Part shown: positions 7,272 to 14,972 of the stretch, one piece after another
Layout of the letters: every line of letters begins with the position of its first letter
Position numbering within the stretch: the first letter of the stretch is position 1
Origin: an uncultured Verrucomicrobiota bacterium
GTDB taxonomy: Bacteria; Verrucomicrobiota; Kiritimatiellia; CAIQIC01; Lenti-01
Assembly (NCBI GenBank): GCA_938003985.1
Contig: CALKWZ010000012.1
Location: forward strand, 1 to 64,000
Direction of reading: 5' to 3'
DNA: 64,000 bases
Made by a program: the position numbers and the translations under genes
Notes under the pieces: model-generated
What the model was told of the DNA's origin: nothing
The model's database searches: none
Seen by the model: only the letters and a program-made list of their open reading frames with translations

Positions 7272-7979
7272 ATGATATCTGAACGTAAATTTGCGGGCAC
7301 ATACACATCCTTCTGGAGCCAGTTGCTTCCACGAATGGATACATTCGTGCGACGAATGAACTGCTCGTGCGAGCGTTATTGCAAAGAAGTGTATGACATT
7401 TCTTCCACACATCGTGATAGGCGGGGAATTGTTAACGAATTGGCGTTTCGTATATTCCAGGAAGATCCCGCAAAAGCATGCTTAGCTCCCGCACATATTG
7501 CGACACTTGCCGAGAATGTTCGTGTGTACATTGAACGGCTTTCCAACGAACACGACGGCGTAGTCGAGTTGCCTGTTTCAGACGACGAGATCATGACGGC
7601 CCTTGCATTAGCAAATTCTCTCCGTACATATTTCCGCGATATATCCGCCGATAAACTGATTTTTTGGCCGCCATTTCCTGGTTGCGGAATTCTTCGCGCG
7701 TGTAAAGGCGATATTATTTCTGGATCGACACTTTATGAAATAAAGGCGGGCGACCGAAGCTTTCGAGTGACCGATGTTCGACAGATACTTGTATATTGTA
7801 GCCTTGACTATGCATCGAAGCGTTATGGACTGCAGTCTGTAACCCTTTTGAATCCGAGGCGTGGCGTATACTACAAGCTTTCAATCAAAAGTCTTGTAGA
7901 AGAGTGTGCCGGGCTCTCGCCTACGGATCTATTCGAGTCAATTCTTGAGTTTATCTCAAGTGATACTCCATCGAGATAA
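7272..7979 (+). CDS. PD-(D/E)XK nuclease-like protein, RT operon partner
   Basis: 235 residues, five bases after the RT stop. The first ~130 residues look helical. The C-terminal part carries Asp147 (KGDIISG), then YEIKAG with Glu156 and Lys158, then Gln171 in TDVRQILVY. The order D-(8)-E-x-K-(12)-Q with hydrophobic strands is that of PD-(D/E)XK phosphodiesterases. Such proteins can cut DNA or RNA. In this operon it is a plausible effector or processing enzyme for the RT product, but that is inference. Composition matches the RT and differs from the flanks. The stop is followed directly by the right inverted repeat. Confidence 0.65.
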   Translation: MISERKFAGTYTSFWSQLLPRMDTFVRRMNCSCERYCKEVYDISSTHRDRRGIVNELAFRIFQEDPAKACLAPAHIATLAENVRVYIERLSNEHDGVVELPVSDDEIMTALALANSLRTYFRDISADKLIFWPPFPGCGILRACKGDIISGSTLYEIKAGDRSFRVTDVRQILVYCSLDYASKRYGLQSVTLLNPRRGVYYKLSIKSLVEECAGLSPTDLFESILEFISSDTPSR

Positions 7980-8078
7980 AAAAGGGGGCACCCAGTAGAG
8001 GTTCCGGTCAAACACAAAAAGTCCCTTTGAGCCGTTTCTAAAACGGACGCCTCAATTCACTTGTTCCGAACGGGCCTG

Positions 8079-8094
8079 TCACGCCATGGCGTGA
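8079..8094. repeat. 16-bp perfect palindrome
   Basis: TCACGCCATGGCGTGA is self-complementary over its full length. It lies in the 7991-9041 stretch, which otherwise holds only the direct repeats and heptamers listed here and no convincing gene. Confidence 0.6.
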
Positions 8095-8186
8095 TCAACC
8101 GTGGCCACGTCCCGGCCGTCTTTTCCATGGTTTTCATCGCGCGGTTTGTTCAGTCACCCATCTGGTTCTTATCCCGCCTTCCTCTC

Positions 8187-8467
8187 CTGCCCCACCCCAT
8201 CCCAACCGTCCAAAAGACACCTTTGTCAATTTTCCCATCAGCCTGACAACGCGCGCGTGCGGACAAGTCCCCCAGAAAGTAGGAGGACACATGCACGCCC
8301 AATCCAAAGACTTGTCCCAGATATACCTTGAACTGCGCTTTGCCTTCAGCGTCCGCACGAATCTCAGGATCCGGTTGTCCGGACTCCTGGCTATAATCAT
8401 CGCACTGGCCAGGGCCCTTCTGTAAAGGATGCCCCCCAATAAAGGTTCCGGTTCCTCCTGAGGCGGG
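8187..8467. repeat. 281-bp direct repeat, copy 1
   Basis: Runs from the CATCCCAACCGTCCAAAAGA region to the GGTTCCTCCTGAGGCGG end and matches 8626-8906 with a constant offset of 439 bp and scattered substitutions. No reading frame is conserved between the copies, so it appears to be non-coding. Confidence 0.85.
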
Positions 8468-8585
8468 TCTTCCGCCACAGGCGGACAGGCCGACAAACCC
8501 CAAAAGTCCCTTTCTCCCCCGCGGGCGGCCAGGCGCCAAACGCGCGGCGCGCGTCAGACACTAGACCATAGCCCCCCGATTGTCC

Positions 8586-8620
8586 GTCTACGGTCTCCAG
8601 TCTATGGTCTCTAGTCTCTC
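8586..8620. repeat. Heptanucleotide tandem repeat, GTCTNNN type
   Basis: Units GTCTACG, GTCTCCA, GTCTATG, GTCTCTA, GTCTCTC in perfect 7-bp register, followed by a C-run. The same five units recur at 12162-12196 and nearly so at 13562-13596. Confidence 0.9.
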
Positions 8621-8625
8621 CCCCC

Positions 8626-8906
8626 CTGCCCCTCCCCATCCCAACCGCCCAAAAGACACCTTTGACAATTTTCCCATCAGCCTGACAACGCGCGCGTGCG
8701 GACAAGTCCCCCAGAAAATAGGAGGACACATGCACGACCAATACATAGAACTTTCACAGACAAGCCTTCAACTGCGCTTTGCCTTCAGCGTCCGCACGAA
8801 TCTCGGGATCCGTTTGTCCGGACTCTTGGCTATAATCGTCGCACTGGCCAGGGCCCTTCTGAAAATGGGGCCACCCAATAAAGGCTCCGGTTCCTCCCGA
8901 GGCGGA
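8626..8906. repeat. 281-bp direct repeat, copy 2
   Basis: Second copy of the unit at 8187-8467. Parts of it, chiefly the sequences around GTCCCTTTCTCCCCCGCGGG and CAAAAGACACCTTTGACA, reappear near 12075, 12230 and 13430, so the unit belongs to a larger dispersed composite repeat. Confidence 0.85.
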
Positions 8907-9041
8907 TCGCCGCCGGGGGCGGTCAGCCCCCCCGCCGATTCCTGCAAGCCGGCTCTTTCTCCCGCAATTGCGCCGGCTTGTGCCGTCGCGACTGGTTTGC
9001 GATACTGCATAAAACTTATGGTTATCAAAAGGGCGAGCACA

Positions 9042-11969
9042 ATGACGATGCGGGTGGCGAAAACGAGGGCCGTGGTTTTCGGGATTAGCCTGGGCCTGCT
9101 GGCGCTGCCTGTTCCCCTCGCCGCCGAAGAGGCCGTTCCGCGAAGCGTTGAAGACATTCTTCGATCCTGCGCCGATTTCTCCGCCGGCCTGACCAACTTC
9201 TACGTGAATTGCACATGCCTCTACGACCATGGCAAGCCCCGCTGCGAATCGTTCGAAATCACCGCCGCCCTGCCGGATCGCTTGCGCGTGCTTTCCGACG
9301 ACTATTTCAATCCCGTGATTTGGAACTACTCGTTCGGCCAGGTTTCCATCTCTTGGCCATCGACCGGGGAATTGATCGAACACCCCGCCGCGATCACCAA
9401 CTTTCCCTACGCGTCGCCGGAAGCTCCCGAAGAATTCGAACGGGGCCTCTGCCATTCCGATTTCCTGCCGGACCTGCTGGCCGGCCGGCTGGCGGACCGC
9501 TTGCTGGCCCAGGCGATCGACCCCGACGCGCCCAGCGACGGGCAGGCCTACCACTACAACAATTCCATTTGCTACGGCATCCGCATCCCTCAAGCCGACC
9601 AGACCGCTTATGAACTGCGCATCCAGCAAGGGCCGGAGCCCTTTCTTCTCAGCATCCGGCAGGTGATGGCTCGCGCCGAGCTGCAGTCCGATCTCGCCGT
9701 GGAAGAAAAAGCGCTGGCCGAGGAATGGTACGGCCAATGGCAGGTGGACGATCCGGCCAATCTGCGACAACTCACGGAAGCCGGTCCCGCCCCCGAACCG
9801 ACGGAGGACGAGACGGCGCTCGTCGAAGATGCCGAAGCCCCGGCCGACGAAACCGCCCGCACCAACGGCATCCCCGCCCATACGGCTTCGTCCCATTACA
9901 AACGGCAAGACGCCTTCTTGAAACGAGTCTTGACGGACCATTTCGCGAAACGCGCCGATCCCCGGCTGGCCGATCGCGACCTGGTTTTGAATCTTCTGGA
10001 CGATTATCGCCAGTATCTGCTGCACGACACTCCGCGGGAGGACGGCGTGCGGCTACAGCGGGAGGCCGAAGAGTTGCTAGACCGAAATCCCGACTTGCCG
10101 ACGCTCCGTTACGTCGTCGCCTTGCTGGCGTATTTCAACGACCGGCGAGAAGGTGCGGCAGGCGTTTCCGTCATGCTGTTGCACGACAAAATCTATCCCT
10201 TGCTGGAGTCCGCGGGATCCGCCTTCCGATCCGGCCATTGGAAGAACCCTTATCTGGCCATGCGCACAGCGTACTGGCGCGCGTACATGAACCATATGCT
10301 CCCCGATCCGCAATGGGCGGAATCGGCCTGGGAACTGTATTTGAAACTGCTCGATGACTCTTGGTTCGTGCAGCAGAACGCCCCGGTTCTGGTGTCGGTC
10401 TGCGAAGATTTCGTCAGCGGCAAATACACTCCCATTTCACAGAAGACCCGGGGCATTCTGGCGGATATCGATCCCGTGAAAACCGCCAACCCCTGGCTGT
10501 ACCATATGTTGTGCGGCGTCGTTTATCTGGCGGATGGCTGGGCTGCCGACGAATTTCTGCGCGCGCAGGATCCCAACATCCAAAGGGCCGTCGTCCATTT
10601 GAACACCGCATATCGCTTGGACCCCTCCCAGCCGGATGCGGCCACCTACATGATCTCCGCCATGTTGGCGCGTTGCCAGCACCTGGCCATGCGCAAATGG
10701 TTCGATCGGGCCGTCCAGGTCGAGATGGACCGTCCCGAGGCCTATAGTCGCTACGTGACTTGTCTCACGCCCCTCTGGGGCGGCACGGACGAGGAATGGT
10801 ACGCCTTCGGCGAGGAGTGCCTGAAAACCGGGCGCTTCGACACTCCCGTGCCCGGATATTTCCTCGATGCCGTCCAGTCCATCAGCTGCCACAATGCCGA
10901 TTCGCCGCTGGACGTGTACCGCCGTCCCGGATGCTATGAAAACCTGATGGCGCTCTTCGATGGCTGGCAGTCCGCGCCAGGCAACCGGAAAACCAAACGC
11001 TATTGGGCATCGCGGAAAGCCGCATACGCTTGGGCCTGCGGACGCTATTCCGAAGCTGCCGAAATCCTCGCCCACCTAGGCCCCAACTTCGACGATTCCG
11101 TCCTGCCGGAGTTGAACTTGGACCGAGAGCAGCTCCGCAACGAGGTCGAACTCCTTTCCAGCCCCCATCGCGCGAATGCGGAACAGGCGTTGTTACTCCT
11201 CGCCCAGGGGGATCTTGCCGGCGCCCGGCAGGCGCTGGAACCGGCGTTGGCCGGCCTTGAAGAGGCGGATCCGTCGTGCCGGGCCTTCAACAATCTTCTT
11301 CGGAGCATTCAGACCCGGGAGTCGTTTCAAGCGGGGCAATGGGTTTCGCTCCTGCAACCCGGCGTCGTCGCCTGGAACAGCCCGGCCGGCAGCTGGCACC
11401 TTCGAAACGAAGAACTGGAAGGCCAAACGTTGAGCGACAAGCCCTCTACCGTTGAATGCCGTTTGCCCCTCGCGTGGAATTTCGAAATGCAAGGCATCGT
11501 TGAATTCGGCGAGAGTCTTCAATCAGAATGCGGGAATGCCGTTGGACGCACGTTGCAGCTCGAGCTGAAAGTCGCGAACGATGACCAATGCCCGCAATGC
11601 GGAATATCCCTGATGATCTACGAAAATCCGCCCCAGGCCAATATCCGCGGCATCGGCTCCGAGACAGGACAGGATCACGTTGCCGTACACGGCGTCCATT
11701 TTTCCAACCCCTCCTCCTTCCTCATTCAACAAACGAATAACCGGATCCGCGTGACGTGGAACGACCAAGTTCTGGCCGATGGGCTTGTCGTTCAGTCGCT
11801 GGACGGCCGGGAATATCCCTATTCACTTTCTTTCACTTGGGACGGCACCGAAGTCGGAAAACCAGGCGCGACGTTCACGTCGCTGAAAGTCCGGGGCGGC
11901 CCCTCGTCCGCCGCGGCGTTGCCCTCACCTGACGAGGTTCAGGTACCTCCGTCTGCCCGAAACCCTTGA
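9042..11969 (+). CDS. Large exported protein with DUF4034-like helical region
   Basis: 975 residues from ATG 9042 (AAAGGG 8-9 bases upstream); ATG 9018 in frame is an alternative. A signal peptide (VVFGISLGLLALPVPLAAEE) ends near residue 30. Residues ~35-230 suggest a LolA/outer-membrane-lipoprotein-like sandwich (DRLRVLSDDYFNP). Residues ~300-750 are helical and resemble TPR-like DUF4034 proteins, with typical lines such as LDPSQPDAATYMISAMLA and CLKTGRFDTPVPGYF. The last ~200 residues look like a beta-sandwich of the concanavalin/LamG sort. It sits alone between repeats. Function unknown; an envelope or secreted role is inferred from the signal peptide. Confidence 0.75.
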   Translation: MTMRVAKTRAVVFGISLGLLALPVPLAAEEAVPRSVEDILRSCADFSAGLTNFYVNCTCLYDHGKPRCESFEITAALPDRLRVLSDDYFNPVIWNYSFGQVSISWPSTGELIEHPAAITNFPYASPEAPEEFERGLCHSDFLPDLLAGRLADRLLAQAIDPDAPSDGQAYHYNNSICYGIRIPQADQTAYELRIQQGPEPFLLSIRQVMARAELQSDLAVEEKALAEEWYGQWQVDDPANLRQLTEAGPAPEPTEDETALVEDAEAPADETARTNGIPAHTASSHYKRQDAFLKRVLTDHFAKRADPRLADRDLVLNLLDDYRQYLLHDTPREDGVRLQREAEELLDRNPDLPTLRYVVALLAYFNDRREGAAGVSVMLLHDKIYPLLESAGSAFRSGHWKNPYLAMRTAYWRAYMNHMLPDPQWAESAWELYLKLLDDSWFVQQNAPVLVSVCEDFVSGKYTPISQKTRGILADIDPVKTANPWLYHMLCGVVYLADGWAADEFLRAQDPNIQRAVVHLNTAYRLDPSQPDAATYMISAMLARCQHLAMRKWFDRAVQVEMDRPEAYSRYVTCLTPLWGGTDEEWYAFGEECLKTGRFDTPVPGYFLDAVQSISCHNADSPLDVYRRPGCYENLMALFDGWQSAPGNRKTKRYWASRKAAYAWACGRYSEAAEILAHLGPNFDDSVLPELNLDREQLRNEVELLSSPHRANAEQALLLLAQGDLAGARQALEPALAGLEEADPSCRAFNNLLRSIQTRESFQAGQWVSLLQPGVVAWNSPAGSWHLRNEELEGQTLSDKPSTVECRLPLAWNFEMQGIVEFGESLQSECGNAVGRTLQLELKVANDDQCPQCGISLMIYENPPQANIRGIGSETGQDHVAVHGVHFSNPSSFLIQQTNNRIRVTWNDQVLADGLVVQSLDGREYPYSLSFTWDGTEVGKPGATFTSLKVRGGPSSAAALPSPDEVQVPPSARNP

Positions 11970-12117
11970 CGCCGGTTTCGCGCAAGGAGGACCGCCCTGA
12001 CATTCACCATGCGCCCCGGACCCGGCCCCTTCCGCGGCGGACCTCCGCCATGGGCGAACAGGTTTCGACAAACCCCAAAAGTCCCTTTCTCCCCCGCGGG
12101 CGGCCAGCCCCTCACTT

Positions 12118-12196
12118 TAGACTTGAGACTATAGACTACAGACCAGAGACCCCGATTATCCGTCTACGGTCTCCAGTCTATGGTCTCTAGTCTCTC
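12118..12196. repeat. Facing heptanucleotide arms, NNNAGAC and GTCTNNN
   Basis: 12118-12150 is built of 7-bp units ending AGAC; 12162-12196 is built of GTCTNNN units, giving a long imperfect dyad across CCCGATTATC. Conserved composite-repeat sequence flanks it (GTCCCTTTCTCCCCCGCGGG before, CAAAAGACACCTTTGACA after). Apart from this the 11970-12284 gap holds no gene. Confidence 0.85.
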
Positions 12197-12284
12197 CCCC
12201 CCTGGCCCTCCCCCATCCCAACCGTCCAAAAGACACCTTTGACATTTTTCCCGCCGGCCGGACAAAACGATCAAGAACAGATCC

Positions 12285-12971
12285 TCACTCCATAAACCCC
12301 TTCCCCCATGTTTCGCCGTCAGGCAGCGCGATCAGCGCACGTCGGACATCCCCCTGCCATTTCTTTGGCATGGCGGCAAACGCTTCTCGCAACGTTTTCT
12401 GCTGACCGGAAGCGACCAGCGCCCGAATCACCAGTCCAGCCTGTCGCAGGTCATTCTCCCGCTTGACCGGCTTCTGCCTCCGGCCGGACACGATCAGTTT
12501 CAGCAGCGCGAAACGCGCCGGATGCGGCACGCTCACCTCCAGCCCTCCAAAGGGCAGGCGGAGAACGTCCTTGCAGAGGAAATCCATGAACCGCAACGGC
12601 TGGGCATTGATGCCCAACGCCCGCAGGTCGTAGGGCTTCTCGCTTCCTCGTCCCCGCTCCGGCACGATGAACTCCAGCATCAGTTCCGCATGCACGAACT
12701 GCATATAGCCCTTTTCGCCGCCGCGACGCAGGACGAAACCCAACGGGCCAAGAACCTGTTCGATATCGATCGGTTGCTTGAGTCGCAACGGAGTTGGCAC
12801 CAGCAAATCGATGTCGCGGGTCCGGATGCCGGGCTCAAACGGAATCCCGGCGAAATAGTGCTTGTAGGCCAGCAGGCACCAGGATCCGATCAAAACCACG
12901 TGGTCCAGCACGCCCGCGCCCTCCAGCGAGCGGAACAAACGGTACACCAGGCGTTGCTGCTCATTCACCAC
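12285..12971 (-). CDS. Nucleotidyltransferase-fold protein, putative toxin (GSU2403/AbiEii-like)
   Basis: 228 residues. The fold signature is GSWCLLAY (Gly29-Ser30) followed by RTRDIDLLVP with Asp53 and Asp55, the metal-binding pair of DNA polymerase beta-type nucleotidyltransferases. The Arg/Lys-rich region after residue 160 and the C-terminal helices match GSU2403-type proteins. Relatives such as AbiEii act as toxins that add nucleotides to RNA targets. GTG at 12971 or 12968 overlaps the upstream small gene by about eight bases, giving a two-gene cassette with its own promoter. Toxin function is inferred from fold and arrangement. Confidence 0.65.
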   Translation of the reverse strand: MVNEQQRLVYRLFRSLEGAGVLDHVVLIGSWCLLAYKHYFAGIPFEPGIRTRDIDLLVPTPLRLKQPIDIEQVLGPLGFVLRRGGEKGYMQFVHAELMLEFIVPERGRGSEKPYDLRALGINAQPLRFMDFLCKDVLRLPFGGLEVSVPHPARFALLKLIVSGRRQKPVKRENDLRQAGLVIRALVASGQQKTLREAFAAMPKKWQGDVRRALIALPDGETWGKGFME

Positions 12972-13287
12972 GGGTGGCCTTCTCCAGATAGCGGATTTGC
13001 CCTTTCAGGTCTCGGATTTGCCGGCGGTAATCCGCCCGGCGCTGCTTGGCTTCCTCGTAGCGGCGGATTTCCGCGGCGGGCAATTTACCGAGATAGGCGA
13101 AGGCCACCTTGCCGGCTTTCCGCTCGGCCAGATAGCAATAGACCCGTCCGCCGACCTTCTTGCGCACCAAGGCCCCCGGCGGCAGCTTGCGCAAGGCGTC
13201 CTCGACGTCCGCCTTGATCCGCCGCGAATTCGCCAGCTCTTCTTTTAGCATGTCCTTCAGAAACATGGCCGCACACCCGTTTACCAT
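12961..13287 (-). CDS. Small charged protein, putative antitoxin/partner of the nucleotidyltransferase
   Basis: 108 residues, mostly basic. After a short N-terminus (MVNGCAAMFLKDMLKEEL) comes KKVGGRVYCYLAERKAGKVAFAYLG, a beta-hairpin-like segment seen in small proteins that accompany such nucleotidyltransferases, then a coiled-coil C-terminus. AAGGA lies five bases before ATG 13287, which supports that start over the internal ATG at 13266. The gene overlaps the downstream nucleotidyltransferase by 11 bases. By position it is the antitoxin or DNA-binding partner; no classic HTH was seen. Confidence 0.6.
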   Translation of the reverse strand: MVNGCAAMFLKDMLKEELANSRRIKADVEDALRKLPPGALVRKKVGGRVYCYLAERKAGKVAFAYLGKLPAAEIRRYEEAKQRRADYRRQIRDLKGQIRYLEKATRGE

Positions 13288-13298
13288 ACATCCTTGCG

Positions 13299-13330
13299 AT
13301 ATCGATATTATGTTTGGTATGTCCTGTCAA
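13299..13330 (-). promoter_or_regulatory. Promoter with operator-like palindrome for the nucleotidyltransferase pair
   Basis: On the minus strand TTGACA (13330-13325) is a perfect -35, 17 bp before TATCGA (13307-13302). The -10 lies inside the perfect 10-bp palindrome ATATCGATAT (13299-13308), a plausible operator for autoregulation. The AT-rich stretch contrasts with its surroundings. Confidence 0.6.
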
Positions 13331-13475
13331 CCGCAAATCCCGCCCAGGGTAAAGTGGTCGAATACGAAGTCCCCCATTCGAGGCCCCGGTTCCTCCTGAG
13401 GCGGATCTTTGAAAAACCCCAAAAAGTCCCTTTCTCCCCCGCGGGCGCCCCCCCCCCCAGACGCGCGGCGCGCGT

Positions 13476-13596
13476 CAGACACTAGACCAGAGACTGGGGG
13501 AAAGACTGAAGACCATAGACCATAGACTACAGACTGGAGGCCTGGGACTTTCCGGCTCCCCGTCTACGGTCTCCAGCCTATGGTCTCTAGTCTCTC
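13476..13596. repeat. Composite repeat with facing heptanucleotide arms
   Basis: Units ending AGAC run from 13476 to about 13535 (ACTAGAC, CAGAGAC, CATAGAC twice, TACAGAC); units GTCTNNN run 13562-13596. The 5' part (about 13380-13475) repeats the GGTTCCTCCTGAGGCGG and GTCCCTTTCTCCCCCGCGGG modules found near 8450 and 12080. No gene is seen between 13331 and 13748. Confidence 0.8.
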
Positions 13597-13748
13597 CCCC
13601 CCTGACCCTCCCCATCCCAACCGTTGCTTATGCGTCCGTGAAGTTCCGGCATAGGGAGTTTCACGATCTTGAAATCGGCCAAGCGAGAGCCATGCCAATA
13701 ACATCGATTCTCGTTCAGGGCATGCTACACTCTGTCCAAGGTGAAAAT

Positions 13749-14483
13749 GTGAACAGAATTTGGGCTGTTTCTCTGTTGGGACTCGGGATGGTTCAAGGCG
13801 CATGGGCGCAAGGTGCCCTTGAGGTGGAAGGGGGCTACGTCATTCCCGGGTACGTCGACGTGGCGGTTCCGGGCGACACCGGCACCCGGGTTTCGCTGAC
13901 CGACGATCTGGAGGCCGAGGGGACGGCCGCGTTTCGCGTCCGATATGGCCACACCTTCGCCCAAAAGCACTGGGTCGGGATCCTCGCCGCACCGTTGACC
14001 GTGGAATCGCAGGGAACGCTGGACCAAGACGTCGATTTCAACGGCACGGCGTTTCCGGAAGGGACGCCCGTCGCCTCCACGTTCCGGTTCGATTCCTATC
14101 GGCTGATTTATCGCTATCTCTTCCATGAATCGGATCGGTGGAGTTTCAGCTTTGGCGCAGCGCTGAAGGTGCGCGATGCCGCCATTGGGCTGGAAGGCGG
14201 CGGTCTGGAGTCGGAGAAGACCAACACCGGGTTGGTGCCCCTGCTGAGCTTCAAGCTGGCATGGACCCCCATCGAGAAATGGCACTTGCTGGTGGATGGC
14301 GAGGCGCTGGCGGCCTCCCAGGGCCGCGCGGAAGACGTTTTGTTTGCGGCGCAGTACGACGTCAACCGGCGGCTCGCCCTGCAGACCGGCTATCGGATCC
14401 TCGAGGGCGGAGCAGACAACGACGAGGTGTATGCTTATTCGCTGTTCCATTATGCGGTTGTCGGGGCGACGTGGCATTTCTGA
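13749..14483 (+). CDS. Outer-membrane beta-barrel protein
   Basis: 244 residues from GTG 13749, chosen because AAGGTG lies about six bases upstream; ATGs at 13692 and 13722 are possible. The signal peptide (IWAVSLLGLGMVQGAWAQG) ends near residue 20. The remainder alternates polar and aromatic/hydrophobic residues in strand-sized blocks (YRLIYRYLFHESDRWSFSFG, YSLFHYAVVGATWHF) and ends in Phe, the usual C-terminal signature for BAM-dependent barrels. Specific family not recognised. It stands alone, flanked by repeats. Confidence 0.7.
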   Translation: MNRIWAVSLLGLGMVQGAWAQGALEVEGGYVIPGYVDVAVPGDTGTRVSLTDDLEAEGTAAFRVRYGHTFAQKHWVGILAAPLTVESQGTLDQDVDFNGTAFPEGTPVASTFRFDSYRLIYRYLFHESDRWSFSFGAALKVRDAAIGLEGGGLESEKTNTGLVPLLSFKLAWTPIEKWHLLVDGEALAASQGRAEDVLFAAQYDVNRRLALQTGYRILEGGADNDEVYAYSLFHYAVVGATWHF

Positions 14484-14499
14484 GCGGAAGTTCTGCACG

Positions 14500-14640
14500 A
14501 GAAGCACACGGGGTCTTGTCGGCCAGCCAACAGGGGCTCCCCATTGGGGCTTCCGGCTCCTTCCGAGGCGGATCCGCCACGGGCGGCCAGGCCCTGGCGC
14601 GCGGCGCGCGTCAGACTATAGACCAGAGACTGTAGACTGG
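14500..14640. repeat. Partial copy of the composite repeat
   Basis: Contains the GGCTCCTTCCGAGGCGGATC and CGCGCGGCGCGCGTCAGAC modules followed by AGAC-ending heptamers (TATAGAC, CAGAGAC, TGTAGAC). The remainder of the 14484-14972 gap includes a run of 11 T and GC-rich sequence; only a weak esterase-like remnant near 14685-14730 was noticed. Confidence 0.7.
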
Positions 14641-14972
14641 CCCGGCGGATCCATCATTCGCGCCCGGCCCGACGATCACCCCCTGCGGGGGTTCGATGCG
14701 GCGCAAGCCATCTGGGATTATTTTTTTTTTCGAGGACGCGGCCCGGTAGCGGGGCCGCCGCATCGTCTGTTCCCGCCGGAGTCCGGCCTGCCGTTCGCGG
14801 CGACCCGGGGCGGGGCGCGGACCCGCCGCGCGGGCGCGCGACGGACAGCTGAAGTGGTTCAACAACTTCGCCCGCTCGTTTGACAATCCCGCCCCGGCAC
14901 CATAGGGTTCCGGCACAAAATCCCCCGGCGGGACCCCGTTCCCGCCGACAACCCAACAAAAGGAAAACGAAA

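Larger units (their letters stand above)
5423..7990. other. AT-rich three-gene island with possible 10-bp terminal inverted repeats
   Basis: TGCCCCCTTT at 5423-5432 is the exact reverse complement of 7981-7990, just outside the first start codon and the last stop codon. Between them the sequence is visibly richer in A and T and uses AT-ending codons, unlike both flanks. CCCCTTTAGAT is tandemly duplicated (5426-5436 and 5439-5449). No transposase or integrase is present and no target-site duplication was found, so transfer is inferred from composition; the short inverted repeats could be coincidental. Confidence 0.55.

Noticed and set aside
14835..14903. Frame containing GQLKWFNNFARSF, reminiscent of a cold-shock protein start
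   Set aside because: No downstream CSD motifs, stop within 20 residues and no proper start; coincidence.
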